Shown piece by piece: positions 36,382-44,635 of a stretch of 64,000 bases of DNA; position 1 is the stretch's first letter, and the number at the start of each line of letters is the position of its first letter. Source of the stretch: Trueperella sp. (GTDB lineage: Bacteria; Actinomycetota; Actinomycetes; Actinomycetales; Actinomycetaceae); the NCBI GenBank assembly GCA_030532125.1, contig JAUNLU010000002.1:179907-243906 (forward strand), written 5' to 3'. The notes below the pieces were generated by a model that worked only from the letters and a program-made list of their open reading frames with translations, searched no databases and had not been told where the DNA came from. A program made the translations under genes and the position numbers.

Positions 36382-37768
36382 CTGGCGGCCCGGCCGATCT
36401 ACCTCGGATCGCGCCCGCCTAGTGGTGTTTGAAGTGCTGATGGACGTTGCTGAAAATGGCGCCTACGCCAATTTGGCATTGCCGCGGGCAATCGCCGGAG
36501 CGCGCCTAAATAAGCAAGACGCCGCCTACGCCACTAATTTGTGTTACGGCACTTTGCGGATGCAGGGGCGCTGGGATGCTATCGTCGCTCACTGTGCGGA
36601 TCGCCCAGATATGGATTTGCCAGTGCGTATCCTCACTCGCATGGGAGCACACCAACTCTTGGAACTCCGCACTCCACCGCATGCTGCGATAAATGAAACC
36701 GTAAAAATAGCCCGCAATGAGTTGGGCTCTGGCGCTTCCGGATTCGTAAATGCCGTGCTGCGCCGGGTCAGCGAACGCACGCCACAACAGTGGCAAAAGC
36801 AGCTCCTCGCCGACGCGGGCGGCAAAACCAATACCGTGAATTTTTTGGCCAATTGGTTTTCCCATCCCGAGTGGATTGTGCGGGCATATAGTGCGGCTTT
36901 GCGGGCCCATGGCCGCCCGCACCAAGATCTAGTTGCGGTGCTCCGCGCAGATAATACGCCACCCGAAGTGGCCTTAGTGGCCCGCAGTATCTCTACAGCT
37001 GATCTCTCGGCTGATATCTCTCGCGGGCATATGGAAGCAAAACCTGGCAATTTAGTTGACTCTGCGGTGCTGCTAACTGGCGGTGACCCCGGGCGAGTTT
37101 TTGCGGTAAAAGATCGCCTCGCGGCCGTACAAGATGAAGGTTCTCAACTGGTCAGCCGCACTTTTGCCGCGGCACCAATTGCCGGCAGCGATGAGCTCTG
37201 GCTGGACCTGTGCGCGGGGCCCGGCGGGAAAACTGCCTCACTCGCTGCATGGAATCCGCAGGCCACTATCCACGCCAATGAATTACATGGCCACCGGTTA
37301 AATCTGGTTGCGGACGCAGTAGCTCCGTATGCGGATCGAGTAGCGCTGCGCGAGGGCGACGGGCGTGAGCTCGGCGAGCTGGAAACTGGAAACTACGACC
37401 GTGTTTTGATCGACGCCCCCTGTACTGGGATTGGGGCGTTGCGGCGCCGTCCAGAAGCGCGCTGGCGCAAAACCGCAGGTGACGCCGTCGATCTAGCTGT
37501 GTTGCAAAGTGAATTGCTGGAATCTGGCTGGAAGGCACTGCGCAGCGGCGGCGTATTAGGCTACTGCACCTGTTCGCCATATCTGGCGGAGACGCTGGAA
37601 GTAGTGGAACCGTTCTTGGCCCAGCACCCCGATGCGGAATTACTCCCCGCAGCGCAAATTGCGGCTGCAGAGGCGAAATTGCCGGTTGCCGGCAAAGATT
37701 ACCTGCAACTGTGGCCAGACGCCCACTACAGTGACGCCATGTTCCTAGCTCTGATCCGAAAGAACTAA
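36365..37768 (+). CDS. rsmB: 16S rRNA m5C967 methyltransferase RsmB (Sun)
   Basis: RsmB methylates cytidine in 16S rRNA using SAM. The protein (about 467 residues from ATG 36365) has an N-terminal NusB-like RNA-binding domain (RARLVVFEVLMDVAENGAYANLALPRAI...LCYGTLRMQGRWD). The methyltransferase domain contains LDLCAGPGGKTASLA (about 280-294), the catalytic DAPCTGIGALRRRPEARWR with Cys (about 345), and YCTCSPYLAET with the second Cys. GGAGGT lies before the chosen ATG, inside fmt. Length is normal. Confidence 0.94.
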   Translation: MSRPTNWRPGRSTSDRARLVVFEVLMDVAENGAYANLALPRAIAGARLNKQDAAYATNLCYGTLRMQGRWDAIVAHCADRPDMDLPVRILTRMGAHQLLELRTPPHAAINETVKIARNELGSGASGFVNAVLRRVSERTPQQWQKQLLADAGGKTNTVNFLANWFSHPEWIVRAYSAALRAHGRPHQDLVAVLRADNTPPEVALVARSISTADLSADISRGHMEAKPGNLVDSAVLLTGGDPGRVFAVKDRLAAVQDEGSQLVSRTFAAAPIAGSDELWLDLCAGPGGKTASLAAWNPQATIHANELHGHRLNLVADAVAPYADRVALREGDGRELGELETGNYDRVLIDAPCTGIGALRRRPEARWRKTAGDAVDLAVLQSELLESGWKALRSGGVLGYCTCSPYLAETLEVVEPFLAQHPDAELLPAAQIAAAEAKLPVAGKDYLQLWPDAHYSDAMFLALIRKN

Positions 37769-37786
37769 AAGATCGCGATTGATCGA

Positions 37787-37792
37787 TAGGAT
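37787..37792 (+). promoter_or_regulatory. Candidate leaderless -10 element of rpe
   Basis: TAGGAT is 6 nt before ATG 37799. The same bases (AGGA) could instead act as a weak Shine-Dalgarno. Confidence 0.4.
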
Positions 37793-37798
37793 ATAACC

Positions 37799-38455
37799 AT
37801 GAGAATTAGCCCATCTATTTTGAACTGCGATTTTTCTGATCTACGCGGTGAGCTTGCCAAAATCTCCAATGCCGATTGGGCACACGTAGACATTATGGAC
37901 AACCATTTCGTCCCCAATCTGACAATGGGGCTGCCGATTGTGGAGTCAATTGTGCGCACCACTGATCTGCCGGTGGATTGCCACCTCATGATCGAAGATC
38001 CAGATCGATGGGCGCCTGGCTATATTGAGGCCGGAGCTCAGTCAGTGACTTTCCACGCGGAAGCGACCAAGGCCCCATTGCGGTTGGCCCGGGAAATCCG
38101 AGCTATGGGCGGACGCGCTGGTTTGGGCCTGAAACCGGCCACTCCAATTGAGCCGTATCTGGATATCCTCAATGAATTTGACATGATCTTGATTATGACG
38201 GTGGAACCAGGATTCGGTGGGCAAAAATTCATCGATACCATGATGCCGAAAGTGGAGCGCACCCGCGAAGCAGTTAATAAATCCGGGCTGGACGTTTGGA
38301 TTCAGGTAGACGGCGGTATCTCGCGGGACACTATCGAACTCGCTGCTGCAGCTGGTGCTGATACTTTTGTGGCGGGTTCTGCGGTATACAAGGCACCTGA
38401 TGCGGCGGCTGAGGTTGCAGCACTGCGCGAACTCGCTAAGCAACATCGTCACTGA
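37799..38455 (+). CDS. rpe: Ribulose-phosphate 3-epimerase
   Basis: Rpe interconverts ribulose-5-P and xylulose-5-P in the pentose phosphate pathway. The 218-residue TIM barrel shows [29 protein letters not shown] (about 31-46), the metal-site [25 protein letters not shown] (about 137-148) and [29 protein letters not shown]. All family motifs are intact. In many actinobacteria the riboflavin operon follows directly; here an FMN riboswitch and a transporter operon take its place. Confidence 0.96.
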   Translation: MRISPSILNCDFSDLRGELAKISNADWAHVDIMDNHFVPNLTMGLPIVESIVRTTDLPVDCHLMIEDPDRWAPGYIEAGAQSVTFHAEATKAPLRLAREIRAMGGRAGLGLKPATPIEPYLDILNEFDMILIMTVEPGFGGQKFIDTMMPKVERTREAVNKSGLDVWIQVDGGISRDTIELAAAAGADTFVAGSAVYKAPDAAAEVAALRELAKQHRH

Positions 38456-38506
38456 GCTAGCGGCACGTTCAGTTACCTTAATTTTCCAGAGTGTGCCATA
38501 CTGGTA

Positions 38507-38627
38507 GGTGCTCCGGGGTCAGTGAAAGTCTGAACCGGCGGTTACAGTCCGCGACCCGCACAAAATTCGTGTGGTTGATGGGGTGAAATTCCCCAACCGA
38601 CGGTTAAAGTCCGGATGGGAGGAGTCA
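38507..38627 (+). promoter_or_regulatory. FMN riboswitch (RFN element)
   Basis: The RFN aptamer is recognised by its conserved blocks: CCGGGGTCAGTGAAAGTCTG, AACCGGCGGTTACAGTCCGC, GACCCGC, a variable arm, TTGATGGGGTGAAATTCCCC, AACCGACGGTTAAAGTCCGG and ATGGGAGGAG. FMN binding normally switches the downstream gene off. A candidate promoter upstream is TTACCT/CATACT with 18-nt spacing (38473-38502). It controls the RibXY-like pair that starts at 38692. Confidence 0.95.
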
Positions 38628-38651
38628 GTGAATCGCGCATGCGCGTTCACT
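38627..38651 (+). other. Hairpin abutting the FMN aptamer
   Basis: AGTGAA and CGCG pair with CGCG and TTCACT around a CATG loop with one bulged T. It abuts the aptamer's last helix, with no T-run, so it is a possible expression-platform element rather than a terminator. Confidence 0.5.
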
Positions 38652-38659
38652 TTCCAATA

Positions 38660-38682
38660 CCCGGTGCTGTGTATTTACCGGG
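38660..38682 (+). promoter_or_regulatory. Hairpin adjoining the ribX ribosome-binding site
   Basis: CCCGGT (38660-38665) pairs with ACCGGG (38677-38682). The 3' arm directly adjoins AAGGA, the Shine-Dalgarno of the gene at 38692. This could mask the ribosome-binding site and provide translational control. Confidence 0.5.
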
Positions 38683-38691
38683 AAGGACCGT

Positions 38692-39450
38692 ATGAACCGC
38701 TGGCGTGTACTAGCCCCAGTATTGTTTGGGCTAGCAGTACTCGCACTGTGGATACTGATCACTGCTGCGAACTGGGTGGGCGATTTTGCACTCCCGGCCC
38801 CTGCTACAGTGATGCGGCGGCTCATTTCCGGAATCAATGACGGTTACCTACTAACAGCTACTGCGCAGACTTTGCGTGAAGCCCTATTAGGGTGCATATT
38901 TGCCACTTTGATCGGGGTACCACTGGGATTCGCTATTTCCCGGTGGCGCATTTTCGCTGCCACTGTTGAGCCCTATTTAGCCGCTTCGCAAGCAATACCC
39001 GCGGTGGCAATTGCGCCGTTGCTGGTTATTTGGGTTGGTTATGGCACCACTCCGATTGTGGCGCTATGTACCGTAATGGTTATTTTTCCGATCGTAATCA
39101 ATACTGCGATCGGTATCCGCAGCATCGACCACGAAGTCATCGGCGCCGCCCGGTTAGACGGCGCCAGTGGCGTATCCCTGATTTTCTACCTCATTTTTCC
39201 CCTTGCTGCGCCGTATATTTTGGCGGGTTTGCGTAACGGTTTTACTTTGTCAGTGACCGGTGCGGTAGTTGGAGAAATGGTAATTGGCGGTTCGCACGGT
39301 CTAGGAATCCAACTAGTTACCGCACAACAGCTGAGTGATGTCCCCGGAATGTTCGCAACTATTACGATTCTTGCCCTGACAGCAGTGGCAATATACGCAG
39401 TGCTACGCGGTTTAGAAAGCCGGGTATTCGCTGCAGTAGCGGAAAGGTAA
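38692..39450 (+). CDS. ribX: RibX-like ABC permease (predicted riboflavin uptake)
   Basis: This 252-residue inner-membrane permease has about six helices and the permease EAA loop GAARLDGASGVSLIFYLIFPLAAPYILAGLRNGF (about 152-185), typical of SsuC/TauC/ThiX-type importers. By itself the fold cannot give the substrate. The FMN riboswitch immediately upstream and the adjacent NMT1-like binding protein point to a RibX role in riboflavin uptake, as predicted for RibXY elsewhere. ATG 38692 has AAGGA 7 nt upstream. No ATPase gene is adjacent, so the motor must come from elsewhere. Confidence 0.8.
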   Translation: MNRWRVLAPVLFGLAVLALWILITAANWVGDFALPAPATVMRRLISGINDGYLLTATAQTLREALLGCIFATLIGVPLGFAISRWRIFAATVEPYLAASQAIPAVAIAPLLVIWVGYGTTPIVALCTVMVIFPIVINTAIGIRSIDHEVIGAARLDGASGVSLIFYLIFPLAAPYILAGLRNGFTLSVTGAVVGEMVIGGSHGLGIQLVTAQQLSDVPGMFATITILALTAVAIYAVLRGLESRVFAAVAER

Positions 39451-39453
39451 AAA

Positions 39454-40446
39454 ATGAAGAAGTTCCTCGGGATAGCAGCTGCCCTGGCATTGGCACTGAC
39501 TGGATGCTCCAGCGCTGACACCTCGGATGCCACTAATAACACACCAGATCAGGTGACTATTGGGCTGACCTACATTCCCAATATCCAGTTCGCGCCTATC
39601 TATATGGCGGAGGCTAATGGATTTTTCGAGGATGCCGGTTTGGATGTGACTATCCGCCACCATGGGGCACAGGAAGCATTATTTGGCGCCCTGGAAGACG
39701 GCACTGAGGACGTCGTATTCGCCGGAGCTGACGAAATGATGCAGGCTCGTTCCACGGGGGTCGACGTCGTCAACTGGGCAACTATGTACCAGCAGTACCC
39801 AGTGGTACTCATTGCGCCGCTGGACTCCGGGATAGATACGCCAGCTGATCTGGCTGGTAAGCGTGTAGGTTTGCCGGGCCCTTATGGAGAAAACTATTTC
39901 GGATTGCAGGCGATGCTGCGCGACTACCAGCTGGAAGACTCTGTGACGGTGGAATATATCGGCTACACCCAGGCAGCAGCGCTGTCAGAGCAGAAAGTAG
40001 ACGCCATTATTGGCTTCCAGAATAACGACACTATCGCGCTGGAAAATGCTGGTATCCCAGTGAAAAACATCCCGCTAGTAGCGGAGGACTTGCCACTTAT
40101 CGGCGTCGGGCTAGGATCCGTGGCAGAAAAAATTGACGTTGATGTTTACGCTCGTCTGTTGGGGGCAATTGAAAAGGGTGCCCAAGCAGCGGGGAAAGAT
40201 ATTGACGCCACAATTGCAGTTACTAAGGAATACGTACCGTCATTGGCTGAAGCTGACCAAGCTGAATTGGCTAAAAAAGTGTTAACTGCCACGCTGAAGC
40301 TATATCAGGGCGGCGAAGTATTTGGGAAACAGCACGAAGATACCTGGGTGGCGATGGCTGACTTCTTGAGCGAAATTGGAGTTTTGGACAAACCGGTGAC
40401 GGCAAAGGATGCCTACACCACAAAGGTTCTTGAAGCGCGGAATTAA
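39454..40446 (+). CDS. ribY: RibY-like substrate-binding lipoprotein (NMT1/THI5 family)
   Basis: This 330-residue protein has a lipoprotein signal (MKKFLGIAAALALALTGCSS; lipobox LTGC, lipidated Cys about residue 18). An NMT1/THI5-like binding fold follows: VTIGLTYIPNIQFAPIYMAEANGFFEDAGLDV (about 35-65), a VFAGADEMMQARSTGVDVV segment and DTPADLAGKRVGLPGPYG. Related proteins bind thiamine-pyrimidine or other flat heterocycles. It starts 3 bp after ribX and sits downstream of an FMN riboswitch, so riboflavin is the likely ligand. It may instead bind a flavin precursor. Confidence 0.8.
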   Translation: MKKFLGIAAALALALTGCSSADTSDATNNTPDQVTIGLTYIPNIQFAPIYMAEANGFFEDAGLDVTIRHHGAQEALFGALEDGTEDVVFAGADEMMQARSTGVDVVNWATMYQQYPVVLIAPLDSGIDTPADLAGKRVGLPGPYGENYFGLQAMLRDYQLEDSVTVEYIGYTQAAALSEQKVDAIIGFQNNDTIALENAGIPVKNIPLVAEDLPLIGVGLGSVAEKIDVDVYARLLGAIEKGAQAAGKDIDATIAVTKEYVPSLAEADQAELAKKVLTATLKLYQGGEVFGKQHEDTWVAMADFLSEIGVLDKPVTAKDAYTTKVLEARN

Positions 40447-40470
40447 ATCCTGCTTTCCGGGCGTGCGCGC

Positions 40471-40476
40471 TAGGGT
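40471..40476 (+). promoter_or_regulatory. Candidate leaderless -10 element of hisE
   Basis: TAGGGT is 6 nt before GTG 40483. Confidence 0.45.
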
Positions 40477-40482
40477 ATAGCT

Positions 40483-40746
40483 GTGAAGACTTTTGAAGAA
40501 TTATTTTCTGAATTGACACAGAAAGCTGCCGAGCGCCCTGCCGGATCTGGCACGGTGGCAGAACTAGACGCTGGCGTGCACGCCATTGGAAAGAAAATCG
40601 CTGAAGAAGCTGGGGAAGTGTGGATCGCTGCCGAGTACCAAACTGATGCGGAACTGGCAGAAGAAATTTCGCAGTTGCTTTATCACCTGCAAGTGATGAT
40701 GATTTCGCGGGGTCTTACCCTGCAAGATATCTACAAGTACCTCTAA
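40483..40746 (+). CDS. hisE: Phosphoribosyl-ATP pyrophosphatase
   Basis: HisE hydrolyses phosphoribosyl-ATP, the second step of histidine synthesis. The 87-residue protein is a MazG-like helical enzyme with [40 protein letters not shown], which carries the acidic EExxE metal-binding pattern. GTG 40483 lacks a Shine-Dalgarno and is probably leaderless. It precedes hisG by 15 bp. In actinobacteria hisE-hisG commonly stand apart from the main his operon, as here. Confidence 0.92.
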   Translation: MKTFEELFSELTQKAAERPAGSGTVAELDAGVHAIGKKIAEEAGEVWIAAEYQTDAELAEEISQLLYHLQVMMISRGLTLQDIYKYL

Positions 40747-40761
40747 CACTAAGGAAGCAAA

Positions 40762-41607
40762 TTGCTGCGCATAGCTGTACCGAATAAGGGATCTCTGTCC
40801 GAGCCGGCTACCCGGATGTTACGCGAAGCGGGCTACCGTCAGCGCCGCGAAACGCGCGAGTTAGTACTGGTAGACGAAGCTAATGAAGTGGAATTCTTTT
40901 ATATTCGCCCACGGGATGTGGCGGTATATGTGGGAGCTGGCACGGTAGACGTCGGGATAACTGGGCGCGATCTATTGCTTGACTCCGGGGTAAATGCGGT
41001 GGAGCATCGCCCCTTGGGATTTGCGCGCTCTACTTTCCGATTTGCTGCCCCGAAAGGGCAGATGTCGCAGTTGAGCGATCTAACTGGTAAACGGGTGGCC
41101 ACTTCCTATGACTACCTGGTTAAAAAGTATCTAATGGACCATGAGATTCCCGCTGAAGTTGTGCACCTAGATGGCGCAGTAGAGAGCTCGGTGCGATTGG
41201 GCGTGGCAGATGCGATTGCTGATGTAGTGGAAACTGGTTCTACTTTGCGCACAGCTGGGTTGGAGACTTTCGGTGAGCCACTGCTTAAGTCTGAAGCTGT
41301 GTTAATTCGCAATGCTGAGCTGGAAAACAGCAAAGATCTGGATGTGCTAGACGGTCGGCTAGAGGGCGTAATAGTGGCGCGGTCCTGGGTGATTATGGAC
41401 TATGACTGCCCCGAAGCACAACTAACCGCAGCCGTGAAACTAACGCCGGGATATCAGTCTCCCACTATTTCGCCACTCCATGAAGACGGCTGGGTAGCCG
41501 TGCGGGCCATGGTGGAGCGCGAAGATATCAACCGGGTAATGGATCAGTTACACGACGCCGGTGCGCGCGGCATTATTGTTACCCCGATTTTGACTTCGCG
41601 GATCTAG
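40762..41607 (+). CDS. hisG: ATP phosphoribosyltransferase (long form)
   Basis: HisG catalyses the committed step of histidine synthesis, from ATP and PRPP. The 281-residue protein is the long form with a C-terminal regulatory domain for histidine feedback. Motifs include [18 protein letters not shown], a [14 protein letters not shown] segment (about 66-79), and the PRPP-site-like [18 protein letters not shown] (about 151-168). The regulatory domain starts near 205. TTG 40762 is preceded by AAGGAAG at good spacing, supporting this unusual start codon. Confidence 0.95.
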   Translation: MLRIAVPNKGSLSEPATRMLREAGYRQRRETRELVLVDEANEVEFFYIRPRDVAVYVGAGTVDVGITGRDLLLDSGVNAVEHRPLGFARSTFRFAAPKGQMSQLSDLTGKRVATSYDYLVKKYLMDHEIPAEVVHLDGAVESSVRLGVADAIADVVETGSTLRTAGLETFGEPLLKSEAVLIRNAELENSKDLDVLDGRLEGVIVARSWVIMDYDCPEAQLTAAVKLTPGYQSPTISPLHEDGWVAVRAMVEREDINRVMDQLHDAGARGIIVTPILTSRI

Positions 41608-42708
41608 TTACAGCAAGCTGGCACAGTAGCGTCCGGCTGCTCCGGCAGCGAGGAATGCTAATGGATCCTCAGTTAGCCCGCGTCCCATAGTGCGCAGCGG
41701 GGCAGTGGAATTTTCTAATATGCTGGTCAATCCGCGTGAGTCCACTGCTACCTGCGTCAGATGCTCCGGTAGTTGGGTAGCTTGTTCCGCAACTTTTTCC
41801 CAAGCGCTAGCGGGAATTTGCTGGCATAGCAGTTCAGTGGCACTGTTAGTGGGAAGTGGTACCACCCCTGGGGTATGTACGGCATCTTGCAATACGCGCA
41901 GGGTGTGGTGGGAAATACCGTAGTGGCGCGGTCGAGTGTCAGCATTGGACATCCGGACACAAGCAATCGGCTGTCCACCTAGGACGGCTGCAGCTTCCAG
42001 TGCAGTTGCCACAGACACTCCAGAAAATCCCCAGCGCGTGCCAGTGCCTAAATTTCCTGGTCCTTGCGCCACGATTGCCACATCCGCCTGCCATACTAAG
42101 CGGGCGGCCAATAGTGCAGTGTGTACATTTACTGCCTCTAGGGCGCCGCCATAGGCTTGCCCACAGGTGATAGTGCCTAAAATATCTCCGGCACTGGTCA
42201 GCTGATAGGCAACTTGCGAGAACCAAGCGGGTAGAGCTCCGCCGTCGTCCATTACATACGCTATGCGGGCGTGCGGCTGGTCAGCGCGGATTGCGGCCAC
42301 GATAGCCGGTAACGCTGAATGCAGATCAGCAACTACTACCGGCATATCAGTAATGGAATCGGCGTCTTGTAGTAGCTCGTGATGCGGTGATTCTGGGTCA
42401 TCTGCGCCCAAAACCATGAATTGCGCTGGAGTGTAACGCGCTTTCATCAGATGTCCCGGGCTGGGTGGGGGATCAGCGGGAAGTCGATCCAGATTTGCGA
42501 TCACAATGGCATAACCACCGGTGCCCAGCCCGCGTGCCAGTGCCGCGTAGGACACTAAGACGGCGTCACCTGGCTCTGCTTCACCAACTTGAGGTACATA
42601 TACCAGGGCGCGGATTTGTTCCCCGTTGGTTAAGGTAGCGTCGTATTCTCGCGCCGGTCCCCAGGATTTTCGCAGTGTACCAAGACTGGCCTTTCTCCAC
42701 ATCATCAC
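41608..42708 (-). CDS. DUF3866 family protein
   Basis: This 366-residue protein matches the uncharacterised actinobacterial DUF3866 family: GDAVLVSYAALARGLGTGGYAIVIANLDRLP, HLMKARYTPAQ, and VAIVAQGPGNLGTGTRWGFSGVSVA. Its function is unknown. The family neighbourhood next to pafBC is conserved. It is divergent from pafB; the two start codons are only about 30 bp apart. It begins GTG-ATG-ATG, with GGATGG upstream on the minus strand. The C-terminal end abuts hisG. Confidence 0.8.
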   Translation of the reverse strand: MMMWRKASLGTLRKSWGPAREYDATLTNGEQIRALVYVPQVGEAEPGDAVLVSYAALARGLGTGGYAIVIANLDRLPADPPPSPGHLMKARYTPAQFMVLGADDPESPHHELLQDADSITDMPVVVADLHSALPAIVAAIRADQPHARIAYVMDDGGALPAWFSQVAYQLTSAGDILGTITCGQAYGGALEAVNVHTALLAARLVWQADVAIVAQGPGNLGTGTRWGFSGVSVATALEAAAVLGGQPIACVRMSNADTRPRHYGISHHTLRVLQDAVHTPGVVPLPTNSATELLCQQIPASAWEKVAEQATQLPEHLTQVAVDSRGLTSILENSTAPLRTMGRGLTEDPLAFLAAGAAGRYCASLL

Positions 42709-42718
42709 GTTTCCATCC

Positions 42719-42728
42719 TAGTGCACTA
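42719..42728. promoter_or_regulatory. 10-bp palindrome in the DUF3866/pafB divergent gap
   Basis: TAGTGCACTA is a perfect palindrome in the 30-bp space between two divergent start codons. It overlaps the first bases of the pafB -10-like hexamer TACAGT (42727-42732). A small operator is possible. Confidence 0.35.
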
Positions 42729-42732
42729 CAGT
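42727..42732 (+). promoter_or_regulatory. Candidate leaderless -10 element of pafB
   Basis: TACAGT is 6 nt before ATG 42739, and no Shine-Dalgarno sequence is visible. Confidence 0.45.
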
Positions 42733-42738
42733 GTTTAT

Positions 42739-43689
42739 ATGACTATCCCGGCATCAACTAGCAGTCCGCATCGGGCGCGGGAGCGGAGATTTGCACTGCT
42801 CGCCACTTTGCAGAAAGGGCCGGCTACTATGCCTGAGATTTTGGCATTACCGGCATATCGAGCGGCGCAAGATTTGGTAAAGCCAGAAAAACTAGTGGAA
42901 CGGGATATTACGCAGCTGCGGGACTCGGGGCACAATGTAGTGACGGTGCTAAATTCTGCTGGAGACTACGAATACCAGCTGGACTTGAGCGGGAATATGA
43001 CTGTAGCGGTGCCGAAAGGGGTCGCTACTTGGCTAGTTCGGGCGCTGGCTTCCCTCAGTAAAGCGACGCCAGATATGTTCGCCCAGTCTGGAGTGCAAAA
43101 AATGCTTTCGGATAGCGAGTATCCGGAGTTTTCTGGGCAGGTTGCAGCGTCGCTATTTGATCTGCGCGTTCCGAGCGGGGAGTCGGTTATCCCAGTTGCC
43201 ACTGCTATCCAACGGCGGCACTGTATCGAGTTTGATTACAGTCCGTTGTCCGGTGAGCAAGCCAGATATCAAGTGGAACCCTGGGGGATAGAAGTGCGTG
43301 GCAGCGCTTTCTATTTGCGTGGTTGGCTGCGGGCTAAGAACGGGGTGGAAGCTAGTGGCGTGCGCACCTATAAATTAGATCGAGTGCGCGGCAAAGTGGT
43401 GGAGCTAGCAGAACAAATCACGCAAACTCCACAACGAGTGCCCTCTATGCTCACTCCAGTAGATGCCCAAGTCTGGATGCGGGCTGATATTCCACTTGTG
43501 GAACGTGGGACGGTGCTGGATACCGATGGCGACTGGAAACTGGTGCAATTATTGGCAGTGGACCGCTCGGACCTATTTGCCGACCTGGTTTTTTATGGCA
43601 AAAATATTAGGTTGGCCGGACCGGTTGAACTGGTGGCAGAGTATCGGCAGCGCTTGGCGCATATTGGGATGCTGGGAGGGGAAAGCTAG
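42739..43689 (+). CDS. pafB: PafB-like WYL-domain transcriptional regulator
   Basis: PafB and PafC together form a DNA-damage transcription activator in actinobacteria. This protein (about 316 residues) has an N-terminal winged-helix region (RERRFALLATLQKGPATMPEILA), and a central WYL domain with HCIEFDYSPLSGEQARYQVEPWGIEVRGSAFYLRGW (about 170-205) and RTYKLDRVRG. A WCX-like extension follows. The name comes from the proteasome accessory locus, but no proteasome genes are in the window. It overlaps pafC by one base (TAGTG-type junction). Confidence 0.86.
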   Translation: MTIPASTSSPHRARERRFALLATLQKGPATMPEILALPAYRAAQDLVKPEKLVERDITQLRDSGHNVVTVLNSAGDYEYQLDLSGNMTVAVPKGVATWLVRALASLSKATPDMFAQSGVQKMLSDSEYPEFSGQVAASLFDLRVPSGESVIPVATAIQRRHCIEFDYSPLSGEQARYQVEPWGIEVRGSAFYLRGWLRAKNGVEASGVRTYKLDRVRGKVVELAEQITQTPQRVPSMLTPVDAQVWMRADIPLVERGTVLDTDGDWKLVQLLAVDRSDLFADLVFYGKNIRLAGPVELVAEYRQRLAHIGMLGGES

Positions 43690-44627
43690 TGGATATTTCG
43701 TTATCGCGGAAGCTAGCGATTCTGCGCCGGCTCAGTGATAAACCAGCTACTTTCAGTGAACTAGCAGCTATTTTCGGCGGAACCTGGCAAGAAATCCGCA
43801 ATGATCTGCAAGAACTTTTCACCGTTGAACTGAGCGAAAAAGGATTCTTTGAATCTCCAATTGATCTAATTTTCGACTTGGCTGGCGGGCCGGACTCGGT
43901 GGTGCAGTTAGTGCAAGCTCCACACTGGCAACCGACTTATTCTTTCGCGGAAGTTATTGCGGTATTGGCGGCAGTAGATAATTTAATTGCCACCACTGAT
44001 CCGGCTGCGCAAACTGCGTTGCGTACCCTGCGGGCAGACTTAGTTACTGCGGCTACTGCAGCTGGCTATGGGGAAAGTCTTTGGCCGGCTCCACAAAACG
44101 GCGTTGCCCGCGCAGTATATGGCGTAATTCTGGAGTCATTATTGGCACGACAGAAAATTCGTATCTCCTATTGGAAAGCAGCTCCTGGGGGAGCTCAGCC
44201 ATATTCTTATGATATCTATCCCGTCGACATTTCTACTGCTGGTAAACCGCGCCTAATTGCTGCTAATGACCGCAAAGAACTGCGAGAATACCGCTTAGAT
44301 CGGATTGGGTCGGCAGAGCTAATTGCCGGTACAGTATCGAAAAATCTCGTGCGGAGAATTCGCCAGCAGTGGGCAAATGCTGAACCCGAATTTGGCGGGA
44401 TAAAGACCACGCTGTGGTGCGAACAGTGGGCAAGATGGGTGGCGGAATCAGTGCCCGCCACCACGGAAATAGTAGCCGGGCTGCTGCGCATTGAACTGGA
44501 TGCCCGCCCCGAGTGGCTTTTGGAATTAGCAATGCAGCTGGGAACCGGACTGCAGAAAGTAGAAGATCCCTATGTTGCCCATCAACTAGCACAGGCTGCC
44601 GATATACTGGCACAGGAGTATCAGTAG
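43689..44627 (+). CDS. pafC: PafC-like WYL-domain transcriptional regulator
   Basis: This 312-residue partner of PafB shows an N-terminal helix-turn-helix (LSRKLAILRRLSDKPATFSELAAIFGGTWQEIRNDLQELF). The WYL region contains RKIRISYWKAAPGGAQPYSYDIYPVDIS and LREYRLDRIG, and a WCX-like C-terminal domain follows. In known systems PafBC recognises single-strand DNA signals through the WYL domain and activates RecA-independent repair promoters. The GTG start is at 43689. It is followed after 8 bp by the small TatA-like gene. Confidence 0.86.
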   Translation: MDISLSRKLAILRRLSDKPATFSELAAIFGGTWQEIRNDLQELFTVELSEKGFFESPIDLIFDLAGGPDSVVQLVQAPHWQPTYSFAEVIAVLAAVDNLIATTDPAAQTALRTLRADLVTAATAAGYGESLWPAPQNGVARAVYGVILESLLARQKIRISYWKAAPGGAQPYSYDIYPVDISTAGKPRLIAANDRKELREYRLDRIGSAELIAGTVSKNLVRRIRQQWANAEPEFGGIKTTLWCEQWARWVAESVPATTEIVAGLLRIELDARPEWLLELAMQLGTGLQKVEDPYVAHQLAQAADILAQEYQ

Positions 44628-44635
44628 GAGAGTTA

